Part shown: positions 27,934 to 37,380 of the stretch, piece after piece
Position numbering within the stretch: position 1 is the first letter of the stretch
Layout of the letters: every line of letters begins with the position of its first letter
Assembly: GCF_028875915.1 (NCBI RefSeq)
Contig: NZ_JAPEHW010000023.1
Coordinates: forward strand, 1 to 46,519
Length of the DNA stretch: 46,519 bases
Reading direction: 5' to 3'
Source: Pseudoalteromonas sp. G4
GTDB taxonomy: Bacteria > Pseudomonadota > Gammaproteobacteria > Enterobacterales > Alteromonadaceae
The notes under the pieces: generated by a model
Told to the model about the DNA's origin: nothing
Seen by the model: only the letters and a program-made list of their open reading frames with translations
Databases searched by the model: none
Position numbers and translations under genes: made by a program

Positions 27934-28173
27934 TTAGTTAATAAATTCTGGGCCTAGCTGTGCTTTACACGCATTATGCTGATCAATACATTGACGCATA
28001 CACACGCCATTCGCCATATTATCGCGCATATTGGTGTTTTCACATGAAGATTCACACTGGAAGTTTTGTTGTGCGCAGCTGTTAAGCACTTCTTTTTGTG
28101 CTGGTGTTAAGTCTTTATTTGCACTACATGCAGCCAATAAAGCTACTAAGGCGATGGTGACTAGCTTTTTCAT
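27934..28173 (-). CDS. Small cysteine-rich lipoprotein with twin CX3C motif
   Basis: 79 residues. The lipobox LLAAC places the lipidated Cys at 16. The mature part has six more cysteines at 33, 40, 44, 58, 62 and 69, in the mirror-symmetric pattern CX6CX3C-X13-CX3CX6C. The region looks helical, so it may be a helical hairpin held by nested disulfides. The twin CX3C spacing recalls the small Tim chaperones of mitochondria, but that is a pattern likeness and no homology is claimed. I do not recognise the family. It lies between pstS and panC, converging on pstS. Confidence 0.82.
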   Translation of the reverse strand: MKKLVTIALVALLAACSANKDLTPAQKEVLNSCAQQNFQCESSCENTNMRDNMANGVCMRQCIDQHNACKAQLGPEFIN

Positions 28174-28213
28174 TATCCTTAATCCTTATAATTTTTTAAA
28201 TTGAGTAGCGAGG

Positions 28214-29065
28214 TTAGGCTGTTGTAACTTGTAAGTTATCAATTAAACGCACATTTGCTAAAAATGCAGCAACCAGAATCACTAAATTTGTATCATCATT
28301 TGACGCCGGTTGTAAGGTGTTGGCGTTACAAATATTAAAATAGTCGAGCTTAAAGCCGTTTTGTACGATTGCTAAATGCGCTTGTTCAGTGATTTCAGCA
28401 ATGCTTAACTCACCGGCTTTTAAGGCATTTTCAGCGTTTAGCATAATCTGATAAAGCGCGCTGGCTTGCTGTTTTTCAGTTTCAGACAAATAACCATTCC
28501 GTGAACTCATTGCAAGGCCTGAATCTTCACGCTTAGTAGCAACACCAATAATTTCAATTGGCATTGATAAGTCTTCAACCATGGTTCTAATAACCGCAAG
28601 TTGTTGGAAATCTTTTTCACCAAAACACGCGATATCTGGCTGCACAAGGTTAAATAATTTGTTTACGATAGTCGCAACACCACGAAAATGACCAGGGCGA
28701 CTAGCACCGCAGTGGCCCTCTGATACACCTGGTACATCAATGTAACTTTGTGCTTCAAGTCCTTTCGGATAAATCGTCTCAACAGTTGGTGTAAAGAGTA
28801 AATCAGCGCCATGTTCGATAAGACCATTTTGATCATCGATAAGCGTGCGAGGATATTTATCTAAATCTTCATTTTTGCCAAATTGCATTGGATTTACAAA
28901 AATACTGACAACCACTTTGTCGGCAATTTGTTTCGCTTTATCCACCAATGAAAAGTGGCCTGCATGTAAGTTGCCCATAGTTGGCACAAAAGCAACTGTT
29001 AAACCTTCTTGCTTCCAGCTTTTTACTTTGCTGCGCAATTGAGAAACGTTAGAAACCGTTTGCAT
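28214..29065 (-). CDS. panC: Pantothenate synthetase
   Basis: 283 residues. It joins pantoate and beta-alanine with ATP to form pantothenate, the coenzyme A precursor. The ATP-binding [18 protein letters not shown], the [11 protein letters not shown] loop and the MSSRNGYLS signature are present. It is the last gene of the sfsA-to-panC cluster, 24 bp after panB. An aspartate decarboxylase gene (panD) is not seen in the window. Confidence 0.97.
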   Translation of the reverse strand: MQTVSNVSQLRSKVKSWKQEGLTVAFVPTMGNLHAGHFSLVDKAKQIADKVVVSIFVNPMQFGKNEDLDKYPRTLIDDQNGLIEHGADLLFTPTVETIYPKGLEAQSYIDVPGVSEGHCGASRPGHFRGVATIVNKLFNLVQPDIACFGEKDFQQLAVIRTMVEDLSMPIEIIGVATKREDSGLAMSSRNGYLSETEKQQASALYQIMLNAENALKAGELSIAEITEQAHLAIVQNGFKLDYFNICNANTLQPASNDDTNLVILVAAFLANVRLIDNLQVTTA

Positions 29066-29089
29066 AAAAGTAACTACTTAACACTTAAA

Positions 29090-29884
29090 TTAATTGAATT
29101 CATGCTCAGGGGCAGGGAACTGACCACTTTGCACATCATCGATATATTTTTTAACTGCTTCTGGCATGCTGCCAGCTTCAAGTAAAAAGTTCTTTGAAAA
29201 TTTAGGAATATACCCTGCTGAAATACCTACTAAGTCGTGCATAACTAAGATTTGACCGTCAGTATCTTTACCCGCGCCAATACCAATTGTTGGAATTGAT
29301 ACGGCTTCAGTAATGGCTTTCGCAAGCTCAGAAGGAATACATTCAAGTACCAATAATTGTGCACCAGCAGCTTCAAGCGCCTTCGCATCATTAATCATTT
29401 TTTCAGCCGCTTCGTTTGTGCGACCTTGAATCTTAAAACCACCAAACACATGAACCGACTGTGGCGTTAATCCTAAATGACCACATACAGGAATACCCTG
29501 TTGCGTAAGTGATTCAATTGCAGGGTAAAGCCATTCACCACCTTCAAGTTTTACCATATTAGCACCTGAGCGCATTAGCTCAGCAGCATTACGACATGCA
29601 TCAGCTGGATTTGAGTATGTCATAAATGGCATATCGGCAATCACAAAGGTGTCTTTGGCACCAGCGCGAACACAGCGAGTGTGATAAGCAATCTCTTGAT
29701 TGGTCACCGCAAGCGTGTCACTGCCACCTTGCAGTACCATACCCATTGAATCACCTACCAATAAAACGTGAACGCCTTGCTGTTCAAATAGGCTGGAAAA
29801 GCTCGCGTCGTATGCCGTTAGTGCAGCAATTTTTTCGCCTTCTTGCTTCATCTTCTTTAATTTTGAAACAGTAATCTTAGCCAT
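29090..29884 (-). CDS. panB: Ketopantoate hydroxymethyltransferase
   Basis: 264 residues, the usual size. It adds a hydroxymethyl group from methylenetetrahydrofolate to alpha-ketoisovalerate. Motifs seen: [27 protein letters not shown] (metal Asp), [19 protein letters not shown] and ECIPSELA with the catalytic Glu. It lies between folK and panC with gaps of 24 bp on each side. Confidence 0.98.
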   Translation of the reverse strand: MAKITVSKLKKMKQEGEKIAALTAYDASFSSLFEQQGVHVLLVGDSMGMVLQGGSDTLAVTNQEIAYHTRCVRAGAKDTFVIADMPFMTYSNPADACRNAAELMRSGANMVKLEGGEWLYPAIESLTQQGIPVCGHLGLTPQSVHVFGGFKIQGRTNEAAEKMINDAKALEAAGAQLLVLECIPSELAKAITEAVSIPTIGIGAGKDTDGQILVMHDLVGISAGYIPKFSKNFLLEAGSMPEAVKKYIDDVQSGQFPAPEHEFN

Positions 29885-29908
29885 GTGTCTCTCGATTGTT
29901 TTTTGTTA

Positions 29909-30412
29909 TTAGCTTGATGCCAAAATGGTTAAGCCATTTTTATCAATGGTTTTGAGTAATGCGTTTAATTCAGTGCCACACGGTAGGCACAAATTCGGGG
30001 CAATTTCATCTAACGGGTAGAGAACAAACTCACGAGTTTTCATACCGTAATGCGGTACAGTAAGACGTTCGTTTTCAATCTCTTCACCTTTGTACAAAAT
30101 GATATCTATGTCGAGAGTACGTGGTCCCCAACGATTCTCTTTACGCACCCGACCAAAATCAAATTCAATTTTTTGCGTGATATCTAATAGTGCCAAAGGC
30201 GATAAATTTGTTTCAATAGCCACAACTGAATTTACATAGTCAGGCTGATCTTGCGGTCCCATCGGTTTACTGCCGTAGAGTGAGGAACTTGCAACTAAAT
30301 TAATTTCAGCATGCTCTGATAGCGCGTTTGTGGCCTTTCGAATTTGTTCTAAAGGCGCATTTAAATTTGCGCCTAAACCTAAATACACACGCTCAGTAGC
30401 TTGATTAGTCAT
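29909..30412 (-). CDS. folK: Hydroxymethyl-dihydropterin pyrophosphokinase
   Basis: 167 residues from the ATG at 30412. It activates the pterin for folate synthesis. The family signatures VYLGLGANLNAP and RWGPRTLDIDIILY are clear, with the metal-binding Asp pair in LDIDI. The start overlaps the end of pcnB by 8 bp, so translation is coupled. An upstream in-frame start four codons earlier is less likely because of this overlap pattern. Confidence 0.96.
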   Translation of the reverse strand: MTNQATERVYLGLGANLNAPLEQIRKATNALSEHAEINLVASSSLYGSKPMGPQDQPDYVNSVVAIETNLSPLALLDITQKIEFDFGRVRKENRWGPRTLDIDIILYKGEEIENERLTVPHYGMKTREFVLYPLDEIAPNLCLPCGTELNALLKTIDKNGLTILASS

Positions 30413-31805
30413 GACGTTTCGCATTGTTAGCTTTTGGTTTACGTGGGCGTCTGCGACGGAAACTACTGTTTTTTCCGCCTTTATTTAATTCGCCTACCAT
30501 GCGTTTCTGATTGCCAGCATCTTGTTCTGTGTAGTTATCCCACCATGCAGCAAGTTCAGTAAGTTCAGGTTCGTATTGGGCACGTAAACAGAAAAAATCT
30601 TTTGCAGCACGAAAACGCGGTTGCTGCGTTAAACGAAATGCACGTTGACCACCACGTTTGTCAAAACGGTGCTGCAATTGCCATATTTCTCGGGCACCAA
30701 TGGTAAAGCGTTTTGGCACGGCAATAGCTTTTGTGCTTTCAGATAAAATCTGGTTCATTGCAATATTAAATGCATTAAACGGTGTTTCACCTTGTGCCGT
30801 TATGCGCTTGGTTTGTGCTTGCAGTGGATACCATAAGAATGCAGCAATAAGATAGGCTGGTGTTACTTTTTTACCAGCATTGATGCGTTTGTCGGTATTA
30901 CTTAATACTTGTTTTATAAGTGCTATTTCAGGCCCATCAGGCTTTTTATTCAGCAACTTATCAAGTGCTGGGAAAAGATAAGAAAAAAGCCCGTAATGGC
31001 GCAGTAGGTTAAAATTGGCCTCTGCTTTGCCATTTAGAAATAATTTGAGCATTTCTTCAAATAGGCGGGCTGCCGGAATATTGCCAAGCAGCGATGCAAG
31101 TTGAAAAATCGGTTTCTCTGTTGCTGGTGCAATGGTCATATCCAGCTTAGTGGCGAAACGTACAGCGCGTAGCATGCGAACAGGATCTTCACGGTAGCGT
31201 GTCTCAGGATCGCCAATTAATTCAATGCGGCGGTTTTTAATCGCTTCCATTCCACCGGCAAAATCATGAATACTGAAATCATTAATTGAGTAATAAAGTG
31301 CATTAATAGAGAAGTCACGACGCTCAGCATCTTCATCGATGGTGCCATATACGTTGTCGCGCAGTAATTGACCTTGCTCACTCGCTTGGCTTTTGTTTTT
31401 TTCTTCTTGCTCGTCACTGTGATGACCACGCATAGTGGCTACTTCAATGATTTCACGGCCAAACATAATATGCGCTAGGCGAAAGCGTCGTCCAATTAAA
31501 CGGCAATTACGAAACTGTTTTTTGATTTGCTCTGGTGTGGCATTGGTCACCACGTCGAAGTCTTTTGGTTCTAGGCCAAGTAAAATATCACGAATGCAAC
31601 CACCAACAAGATAAGCGTCATAGCCAGCATCCTTTAAACGATACAGTACCTTGAGGGCATTTGGGCTGAGTTGTTTACGTGAAACCACGTGATGTTCTCT
31701 GGTAACAACTAGCGGCTTTGAAAAACTCGCAGCACTTTGTGGTTCTTGACTTTGTTCTGACCCAGATAAAATATCTCGGCAGATTTTTACAAGCTTAGAA
31801 ATAAT
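30405..31805 (-). CDS. pcnB: Poly(A) polymerase I, probable AUU start
   Basis: 466 residues if started at ATT (31805). It adds poly(A) tails to RNA and so speeds decay. The nucleotidyltransferase core has YLVGGCIRDILLG and PKDFDVVTNATPEQ; the C-terminus is basic (FRRRRPRKPK). The first usual start codon, a GTG at 31688, would cut off a conserved N-terminus. The frame stays open upstream and reads ISKLVKICRDILS, which aligns with FTRVANFCRKVLS of E. coli PcnB. GGAG lies exactly 7 bp before the ATT, and no ATG, GTG or TTG fits. E. coli pcnB is known to start at AUU, so the same weak start appears to be kept here. Confidence 0.9.
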   Translation of the reverse strand: MISKLVKICRDILSGSEQSQEPQSAASFSKPLVVTREHHVVSRKQLSPNALKVLYRLKDAGYDAYLVGGCIRDILLGLEPKDFDVVTNATPEQIKKQFRNCRLIGRRFRLAHIMFGREIIEVATMRGHHSDEQEEKNKSQASEQGQLLRDNVYGTIDEDAERRDFSINALYYSINDFSIHDFAGGMEAIKNRRIELIGDPETRYREDPVRMLRAVRFATKLDMTIAPATEKPIFQLASLLGNIPAARLFEEMLKLFLNGKAEANFNLLRHYGLFSYLFPALDKLLNKKPDGPEIALIKQVLSNTDKRINAGKKVTPAYLIAAFLWYPLQAQTKRITAQGETPFNAFNIAMNQILSESTKAIAVPKRFTIGAREIWQLQHRFDKRGGQRAFRLTQQPRFRAAKDFFCLRAQYEPELTELAAWWDNYTEQDAGNQKRMVGELNKGGKNSSFRRRRPRKPKANNAKRHD

Positions 31806-31935
31806 GGGACAGCTCCAGAATTCATACAGGGAAAATTAACCGCGTAATAATATACTAATCACTGTGCTAATGCCATCGCTAGCAGGGGTGAATGGGCTGT
31901 TATTTAGCCATTATTTAGCCTAAAGATTGTGCATC

Positions 31936-32862
31936 TTAAAGTGGTTTAAAGGTAAAGCTGTTATCGTTTGGTATAAGTTGGATTTCATCATTGGCAGGTA
32001 CATGTTCTCGTTGCCAAATATTTACTGCCCAATGAATTATTTCTTCAACAGTTGCGCTTATAAGTTGAGCTTCAGTATCTAAGCCTAGAAAATTTAGCGC
32101 AGCAAGTAGTGTTTGTTGCGGCTTATCCATATCAATTGCAGCAGCATAATTCTGTTTTGATAGCTTAAATCCAGGTTCTGCAACTGCGAGAGGTAAATGG
32201 CCAAATTGCGGCACCTTGGCTCCTAACAGCTTGTATAAACTGATTTGTCGTACTGTGGGGAAAAGTAAATCAGCACCACGTACAATATGTGAAATTTGCT
32301 GTGCTATATCATCGAGTACGACAACAAGTTGGTAGGCAAATAATCCATCGCGGCGTTTGATAATATAATCTTCTTCTGCAAATTTACTTTCAACAATGAT
32401 ATTGCCTTTAAATAAATCATTAAATTGATAAGTAGGTAAGGACTGTTTTAATCTTAAAGCTTGCTGTTCAAAATCTAGTCCTAAGTCACGACAATGGCCA
32501 GTGTAAAAACCACCATGTTGCTTTATTTCTTTACGGGTACATTTACACGCATAGACCTGTTTTGCATTGGTAAGTGTATTGAGTACTTCTTGATAGTGGT
32601 CTAAACATTCGCTTTGATAGCGAATAGATTCATCCCAATAAAGGCCATAGTTTTCGAGTGTACGTAATATGAGTGTATCACTACCTGCAACAACGCGGGG
32701 GGTATCAATATCTTCGATACGAACTAGCCATAAACCATTATGTGCTTTTGCATCGAGATAACTACCAAGCGCAGCAACTAACGAGCCGAAATGAAGTGGG
32801 CCTGAAGGTGAAGGGGCAAACCGGCCACGGTATGCCCCAAAATCAGATGTGTTTGCCAACAT
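31936..32862 (-). CDS. gluQ: Glutamyl-Q tRNA(Asp) synthetase
   Basis: 308 residues. It attaches glutamate to the queuosine base of tRNA-Asp, and is a truncated relative of glutamyl-tRNA synthetase. The class I HIGH-like motif appears as GRFAPSPSGPLHFGS, the zinc site as CKC..Y..HC, and the KMSKS-like site as FKLSKQN. No anticodon-binding domain follows, as expected. It starts 10 bp after dksA, the same order as in E. coli. Confidence 0.95.
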   Translation of the reverse strand: MLANTSDFGAYRGRFAPSPSGPLHFGSLVAALGSYLDAKAHNGLWLVRIEDIDTPRVVAGSDTLILRTLENYGLYWDESIRYQSECLDHYQEVLNTLTNAKQVYACKCTRKEIKQHGGFYTGHCRDLGLDFEQQALRLKQSLPTYQFNDLFKGNIIVESKFAEEDYIIKRRDGLFAYQLVVVLDDIAQQISHIVRGADLLFPTVRQISLYKLLGAKVPQFGHLPLAVAEPGFKLSKQNYAAAIDMDKPQQTLLAALNFLGLDTEAQLISATVEEIIHWAVNIWQREHVPANDEIQLIPNDNSFTFKPL

Positions 32863-32872
32863 TTAAGCCAAA

Positions 32873-33313
32873 TTAACGGCCTGATTGTTTTTCTTTGATT
32901 TCAGAAAGTGTTTTACAATCAATACATTGATCAGCTGTAGGACGAGCTTCTAAACGACGAATACCGATTTCGATGCCACAAGTAACACAATAGCCAAAAT
33001 CTTCTTCTTCAATTAGTTGTAATGTTTTCTCAATCTTTTTAATTAGCTTACGTTCGCGGTCACGGGTACGTAATTCTAATGCAAACTCTTCTTCTTGTGC
33101 TGCACGGTCAACTGGATCAGGGAAGTTTGCTGCTTCATCCTGCATATGGTTCATGGTGCGGTCTACTTCTTCACGTAAGTTGTTACGCCATGTCTCAAGA
33201 ATGGTTTTAAAGTGAGCAAGTTGTGCGTCACTCATGTATTCTTCGCCAGGTTTTTCTGTATAAGGCGCTAGGCCTGCTTGAGCCAGTAAACTCAAATTAT
33301 TTTGTGATGGCAT
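32873..33313 (-). CDS. dksA: RNA polymerase-binding transcription factor DksA
   Basis: 146 residues. It enters the secondary channel of RNA polymerase and works with ppGpp. The coiled-coil tip [11 protein letters not shown] has the essential Asp pair (DxxDxA), and the zinc finger has two pairs of Cys (YCVTCG and CIDC). GGAG precedes the ATG. It lies in the conserved order sfsA-dksA-gluQ-pcnB. Confidence 0.98.
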   Translation of the reverse strand: MPSQNNLSLLAQAGLAPYTEKPGEEYMSDAQLAHFKTILETWRNNLREEVDRTMNHMQDEAANFPDPVDRAAQEEEFALELRTRDRERKLIKKIEKTLQLIEEEDFGYCVTCGIEIGIRRLEARPTADQCIDCKTLSEIKEKQSGR

Positions 33314-33475
33314 AACTGTCTCCTAATTCTTCTATGAATAGAGTCCCAATAAAAGTCGGCGGCTATAAATAGCAGAATAAAAAATTAAGTGCAATTAATT
33401 TTTACCAATTAAAAAATTTAGACAAGCCTAATTAACAATAATTTATGCGGTAAAACGTTTGAACTCGTTAACTAT

Positions 33476-34186
33476 TCACTGTGGTGCGACAAAGGGAATG
33501 GTTTTATCTATTACAATTTGTTCCGGGCTTATGTTGGTGCGATAACATAAAATTTCAACCCCTGCTGCTAATGCTTTTTTAATTTCAATTGCATAATTGG
33601 CGTCAATATGAGCAGCAGGTGCCACAGACTTAATGCCAGTATGTTGAATTAAAAAGAATAATACCGCACGATGGCCTTGTTGCTTCATTGTCACTAATTC
33701 GCGCAAATGTTTGCTGCCTCGGGCGGTGACCGCATCGGGAAAATAACCTTTATCGTTTTCCTCTAACAAGGTCACCGACTTTACTTCGATATAACACGCT
33801 GGCTTTTCGGCATCACTCAATAAAATATCAATGCGACTGTTTTCATCGCCATATTTTACTTCTTGCTTTAGGGTATCGTAATTTAATAATTCAGGTATTT
33901 GTTGCTTAGCTATCGCCTCGGCAACCACATGGTTGGCCACGCTGGTATTAACGCAGATTAGATCTCCCGCTAGATTTTGTGTCAGTTCAAGCGAATGGGG
34001 GTATTTACGCTTAGTATTACTAGATGTTGAATAATACGCAGTAAAGCCCGAATCGGCGCAGCCAGTCATACGCCCGGTGTTAGCGCAGTGAATGGTTTTT
34101 TCACCTTGGTTGGTTTCGATATCGACTAAAAAACGTTTGTATCGTTTTATAAGCTTGGCTTGTTGCAGCTTTGATTGAAATTGCAT
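33476..34186 (-). CDS. sfsA: SfsA family DNA/RNA nuclease-like protein
   Basis: 236 residues. Named for sugar fermentation stimulation in E. coli; the fold is nuclease-like with an OB-like N-terminus. Visible motifs are KRYKRFLVDIE, HCANTGRMTGC, SRIDILLSD and CYIEVKSVTLLE, the last resembling the D..ExK nuclease core, and FPDAVTARGSKHLREL. It is the first gene of the conserved minus-strand cluster. The ribosome site is weak. A 162-bp gap to dksA likely holds a dksA promoter. Confidence 0.95.
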   Translation of the reverse strand: MQFQSKLQQAKLIKRYKRFLVDIETNQGEKTIHCANTGRMTGCADSGFTAYYSTSSNTKRKYPHSLELTQNLAGDLICVNTSVANHVVAEAIAKQQIPELLNYDTLKQEVKYGDENSRIDILLSDAEKPACYIEVKSVTLLEENDKGYFPDAVTARGSKHLRELVTMKQQGHRAVLFFLIQHTGIKSVAPAAHIDANYAIEIKKALAAGVEILCYRTNISPEQIVIDKTIPFVAPQ

Positions 34187-34272
34187 GGCTTTAATCGCAA
34201 ATTATTGGGCTATGTATGTGACTAGTGTACACTGGGGCCACGCAATTATGTGAACACACGAGAGAAAAAAAT

Positions 34273-35568
34273 ATGTCAGATCTGTTCAAAGTTCAGTTAT
34301 CTCAAGATGCCGCAGCGGCGCATTGGGGTGAAAAAGCCTTACTCTCTTTTTCTAATGACGGTGCGACCGTTCATTTACAGCAAGAAGAAACCCTTAAAAA
34401 CGTACAAAAGGCAGGTCGTGCACTTGCTAATCAAGGTATTAAAGCAATCGTTTTAGAAGGTGACACTTGGTGCACAGAAAGTCAGTGGGCGCTTTATCAA
34501 GGCTTTGTGACAGCTAAAAATCTTGATGCAGTTACATTTGCAGAAAACAGCCAATCATCACTTGATGAATTAGCGGCGTTAAAGCGCGCTGCAATTTGGC
34601 AACGTCAGATGATTAACGGTACTGCAGAAGATGTTTATCCAGAAAGCCTTGCTGAGAAAGCGGCTGAATTTATCGGTTCAATGGCGCCAGAGCACGTTAG
34701 CTACGACATTATTAAAGGCGATGCATTACTAGAGCAACAGTGGATTGGTATTCACGCTGTAGGCCGTGGTAGTGAACGCCCGCCAGTGTTACTTACACTC
34801 GATTACAACCCAACAGGTGATGAAAATGCACCAGTAGCAGCAGCGCTTGTGGGTAAAGGCATTACATTTGATTCAGGTGGTTACTCAATTAAGCCAAGTG
34901 AAGGCATGTTAACCATGAAGTGTGATATGGGTGGTGCGGCCACGGTTACTTCTGGTCTTGCTCTGGCAATTAGCCGTGGTTTAGATGTGCGCGTTAAGTT
35001 ATTCCTATGCTGTGCAGAGAACCTAATCTCAGGTAATGCATACAAGTTAGGCGATATTCTTACTTACAAAAATGGTACTACAGTAGAAATCGTAAATACT
35101 GACGCGGAAGGTCGTTTAGTGCTTGCTGACGGCCTAATGGCAGCTGGCGAAACAGGCGCGCCACTAATTATTGATGCGGCAACCTTAACCGGTGCAGCGC
35201 TTATGGCGGTAGGTCAAGAATACAATGCGTTATTTGGTTTAGATAAAGAACTAGTACGTGAAGTTGAAAACTTTGCTAGTGACGAGTTTGAAGCTGCATG
35301 GGCATTACCTCTTGAAAAGTTCCACCAGTTTAACTGTCCATCACCATACGCAGATACGGCAAACAGTCGTGCACAAAAAGGTGGCGGCTTTGGTGGTGCT
35401 TCAAATGCTGCTGGTTTCCTATCTCGTTTCGTGCCAAATGAAGGTAAAGGCTGGGTGCATATTGACTTAGCAGCAAGCTTCCAAAACTCTGCGGGTAGCC
35501 AGTGGGCAGCTGGTGCAACTACATGGGGTATGAGAACGGTCGCGCGTACCTTGTTAGAAAAAGCATAA
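34273..35568 (+). CDS. pepB: Peptidase B, leucyl aminopeptidase family
   Basis: 431 residues from the ATG at 34273, matching E. coli PepB (427). This M17 metallopeptidase removes N-terminal residues from peptides in the cytoplasm. The two-metal site is seen in VGKGITFDSGGYSIKP, MKCDMGGAA and NTDAEGRLVLADGL (signature). GRGSERPPVLLTLDYNPTGD is close to PepB rather than PepA. It stands alone between sfsA (divergent) and a convergent small gene. Confidence 0.96.
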   Translation: MSDLFKVQLSQDAAAAHWGEKALLSFSNDGATVHLQQEETLKNVQKAGRALANQGIKAIVLEGDTWCTESQWALYQGFVTAKNLDAVTFAENSQSSLDELAALKRAAIWQRQMINGTAEDVYPESLAEKAAEFIGSMAPEHVSYDIIKGDALLEQQWIGIHAVGRGSERPPVLLTLDYNPTGDENAPVAAALVGKGITFDSGGYSIKPSEGMLTMKCDMGGAATVTSGLALAISRGLDVRVKLFLCCAENLISGNAYKLGDILTYKNGTTVEIVNTDAEGRLVLADGLMAAGETGAPLIIDAATLTGAALMAVGQEYNALFGLDKELVREVENFASDEFEAAWALPLEKFHQFNCPSPYADTANSRAQKGGGFGGASNAAGFLSRFVPNEGKGWVHIDLAASFQNSAGSQWAAGATTWGMRTVARTLLEKA

Positions 35569-35583
35569 TAAAAAATAAGCATT

Positions 35584-35610
35584 AAAAAGCCTGCAGTGTG
35601 CAGGCTTTTT
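35584..35610. terminator. Bidirectional terminator after pepB
   Basis: AAAAAGCCTGCA loop GTG TGCAGGCTTTTT. It serves pepB and the small convergent gene. Confidence 0.92.
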
Positions 35611-35611
35611 A

Positions 35612-35731
35612 TTAATGTTTGTTAAAGTTTAAACGCTCTAACTCTTCTTCGCTTGGCGTGGTATCGTTAAAACTTACTAGTTTTAGCGCTATAAATAAGC
35701 CAAGTAGCATGAAAGCAAATATCCACCACAT
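35612..35731 (-). CDS. 39-residue single-span membrane protein
   Basis: A short reading frame that starts MWWIFAFMLLGLFIALKLVS and ends with an acidic-to-basic tail (EEELERLNFNKH). GAGG lies about 9 bp before the ATG, and the stop abuts the shared terminator, both good signs of a real gene. The first 20 residues form one membrane helix with twin Trp at the start. I do not recognise the family. The 242 bp upstream is AT-rich and separates it from the divergent phosphoribosyltransferase gene. Confidence 0.72.
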   Translation of the reverse strand: MWWIFAFMLLGLFIALKLVSFNDTTPSEEELERLNFNKH

Positions 35732-35973
35732 ATAGGGTACCTCTATTTATTTGCTTCATCCATAAATGTGTTTTTGGTAAACATTACCAAAAATGTATCC
35801 ATATGTTGTCAATGTGTGTAAGGCCACAAAAATAGCCTAGTATTTAAACTATCAGGTTGCAACCGTATTTAAAAGGTTTAAGTCATGCCTTTTTGATATA
35901 AAACAAGCTATTTAGTTTAATTTGAGCTATTATGCACACCCTTTTTTATACCCAAAAAAATCAGGAGCACTTC

Positions 35974-36543
35974 ATGTCAGATAAGGTTTTTATTACCGCA
36001 GAGCAGCTTTTGCAAGATTCGTTTAAACTCGCAGCACAAGTTTTTGATGATGGTTTTCGTCCTGACTACATAGTGGGTATTTGGCGTGGTGGTGCACCAA
36101 TTGGTATTGCGGTACAAGAATACTACGACTTTAAAGGTGTAGACACAGATCACATTGCGGTACGTACTTCGTCATATTATGGTATTGGTAAACAATCAAA
36201 AGATATCAAAGTACATGGCTTGCACTACATCATAGAAAACGCTAACGCATCTGACAGCTTATTAATTGTTGATGATGTATTTGATTCAGGTCGCAGTATT
36301 TTCGCACTAAAAGAAAAATTAAAAGAATTAATGCGCTTAAACTTGCCACAAGATATTCGCGTGGCTTGCCCTTACTATAAGCCAAAAAATAACAAAACAC
36401 CGATTGAACCTGATTACTATATTCATGATTCAGACGAGTGGTTAGTTTTCCCACATGAGCTTTCAGGTTTAACACCAGATGAAATTGCAAATGGCAAAAC
36501 TGATTTAAAAGAAATTAGCCATTTATTTATTGATAAAAAGTAA
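35974..36543 (+). CDS. Purine-type phosphoribosyltransferase
   Basis: 189 residues from the ATG at 35974 (AGGAGC upstream). The PRPP-binding signature LLIVDDVFDSGRS is intact, and IVGIWRGGAPIG is the N-terminal diphosphate loop. The protein is thus a type I phosphoribosyltransferase that uses PRPP to salvage a base. Its sequence is closer to xanthine/hypoxanthine-guanine enzymes than to E. coli Hpt, but the base cannot be fixed from sequence. It is a single-gene unit. Confidence 0.85.
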   Translation: MSDKVFITAEQLLQDSFKLAAQVFDDGFRPDYIVGIWRGGAPIGIAVQEYYDFKGVDTDHIAVRTSSYYGIGKQSKDIKVHGLHYIIENANASDSLLIVDDVFDSGRSIFALKEKLKELMRLNLPQDIRVACPYYKPKNNKTPIEPDYYIHDSDEWLVFPHELSGLTPDEIANGKTDLKEISHLFIDKK

Positions 36544-36562
36544 TCGCTAAATAAATAGCATT

Positions 36563-36590
36563 AAAAAAGGTCGCAATTGCGACCTTTTTT
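36563..36590. terminator. Bidirectional terminator after the phosphoribosyltransferase gene
   Basis: AAAAAAGGTCGCAATTGCGACCTTTTTT: a perfect palindrome with A and T runs between convergent genes. Confidence 0.92.
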
Positions 36591-36604
36591 AGTATTGTTT
36601 ACCT

Positions 36605-37261
36605 TTAGCGACTTGCAAAACTATCGATAAAGTCTTCTAGTTTATCTTCATCAAGCGGTTTTAAGCCTTGCTCAGTACGTTGAACTAAGCCTTGTTCAAC
36701 TAAATCACTTACCACGCGGCGGTAAGCGCGCTCAGTGGTTGCAAATCGTTCCGCTTCAGCACTTACTTTTGGATAAGGTTTTAACATAGTCACGGTTTCA
36801 TCTTGGTAGCGTGCTAAACAGTCTTTGGCAATGTTGAAACTAAGCGGTAATAACAACTTATTTAAGTTAATTTGTTGGTTCTCAATAAACTTCTCAGCGA
36901 TGCTTTTTGCCGTGTACATTGCCAGCTCTGGCTTTTCTTGTAATAACTCGCGCCAATATTTCAACTCAATCAGGTTGTACGTTACTTCGCTTTGGCAAGT
37001 CATTGAATAGATACAGGGTCTGTCGTTAAGTGCTTCCACTTCACCCACAAGGGTGTTGTTACAGTCTAACTGACCCAGTAATAAACGCCTGCCATTACCC
37101 ACATCATAACTAAATGAAATTGTGCCACTACGTACTAAAATTAACTTACTTAGCGGTTTGCCTTGCTCTGCCAGTAGCTTTCCTTTTTTCAGGGTATAGC
37201 TATTGCCTGCATAAGACAGTAACTCATCAACTAGAGTTTTTGAAAAGTGGTAATCGAACAT
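36605..37261 (-). CDS. Crp/Fnr-family transcriptional regulator
   Basis: 218 residues. The N-terminal cyclic-nucleotide-binding beta-roll (about 15-115: LLAEQGKPLSKLILVRSGTI, VGEVEALNDRP), dimer helix (about 115-145) and winged helix (about 160-215, ERAYRRVVSDLVEQGLV) are present. The typical cAMP-contact residues of Crp are not evident and Fnr-type N-terminal cysteines are absent, so the signal is unknown. It resembles the YeiL-type branch. The divergent neighbour is a small membrane-protein gene 119 bp away. Confidence 0.87.
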   Translation of the reverse strand: MFDYHFSKTLVDELLSYAGNSYTLKKGKLLAEQGKPLSKLILVRSGTISFSYDVGNGRRLLLGQLDCNNTLVGEVEALNDRPCIYSMTCQSEVTYNLIELKYWRELLQEKPELAMYTAKSIAEKFIENQQINLNKLLLPLSFNIAKDCLARYQDETVTMLKPYPKVSAEAERFATTERAYRRVVSDLVEQGLVQRTEQGLKPLDEDKLEDFIDSFASR

Positions 37262-37380
37262 AAAGTCTCGCTTGTTGAGTGCAAGTAATCAGCTTTTGCT
37301 GTTGGACAATTGTCCTTCAGCTATTCTATCGGACCGTTTAGCTTACAGCAAACTGGTAATAATTAGAATCGGAGCAGCAC

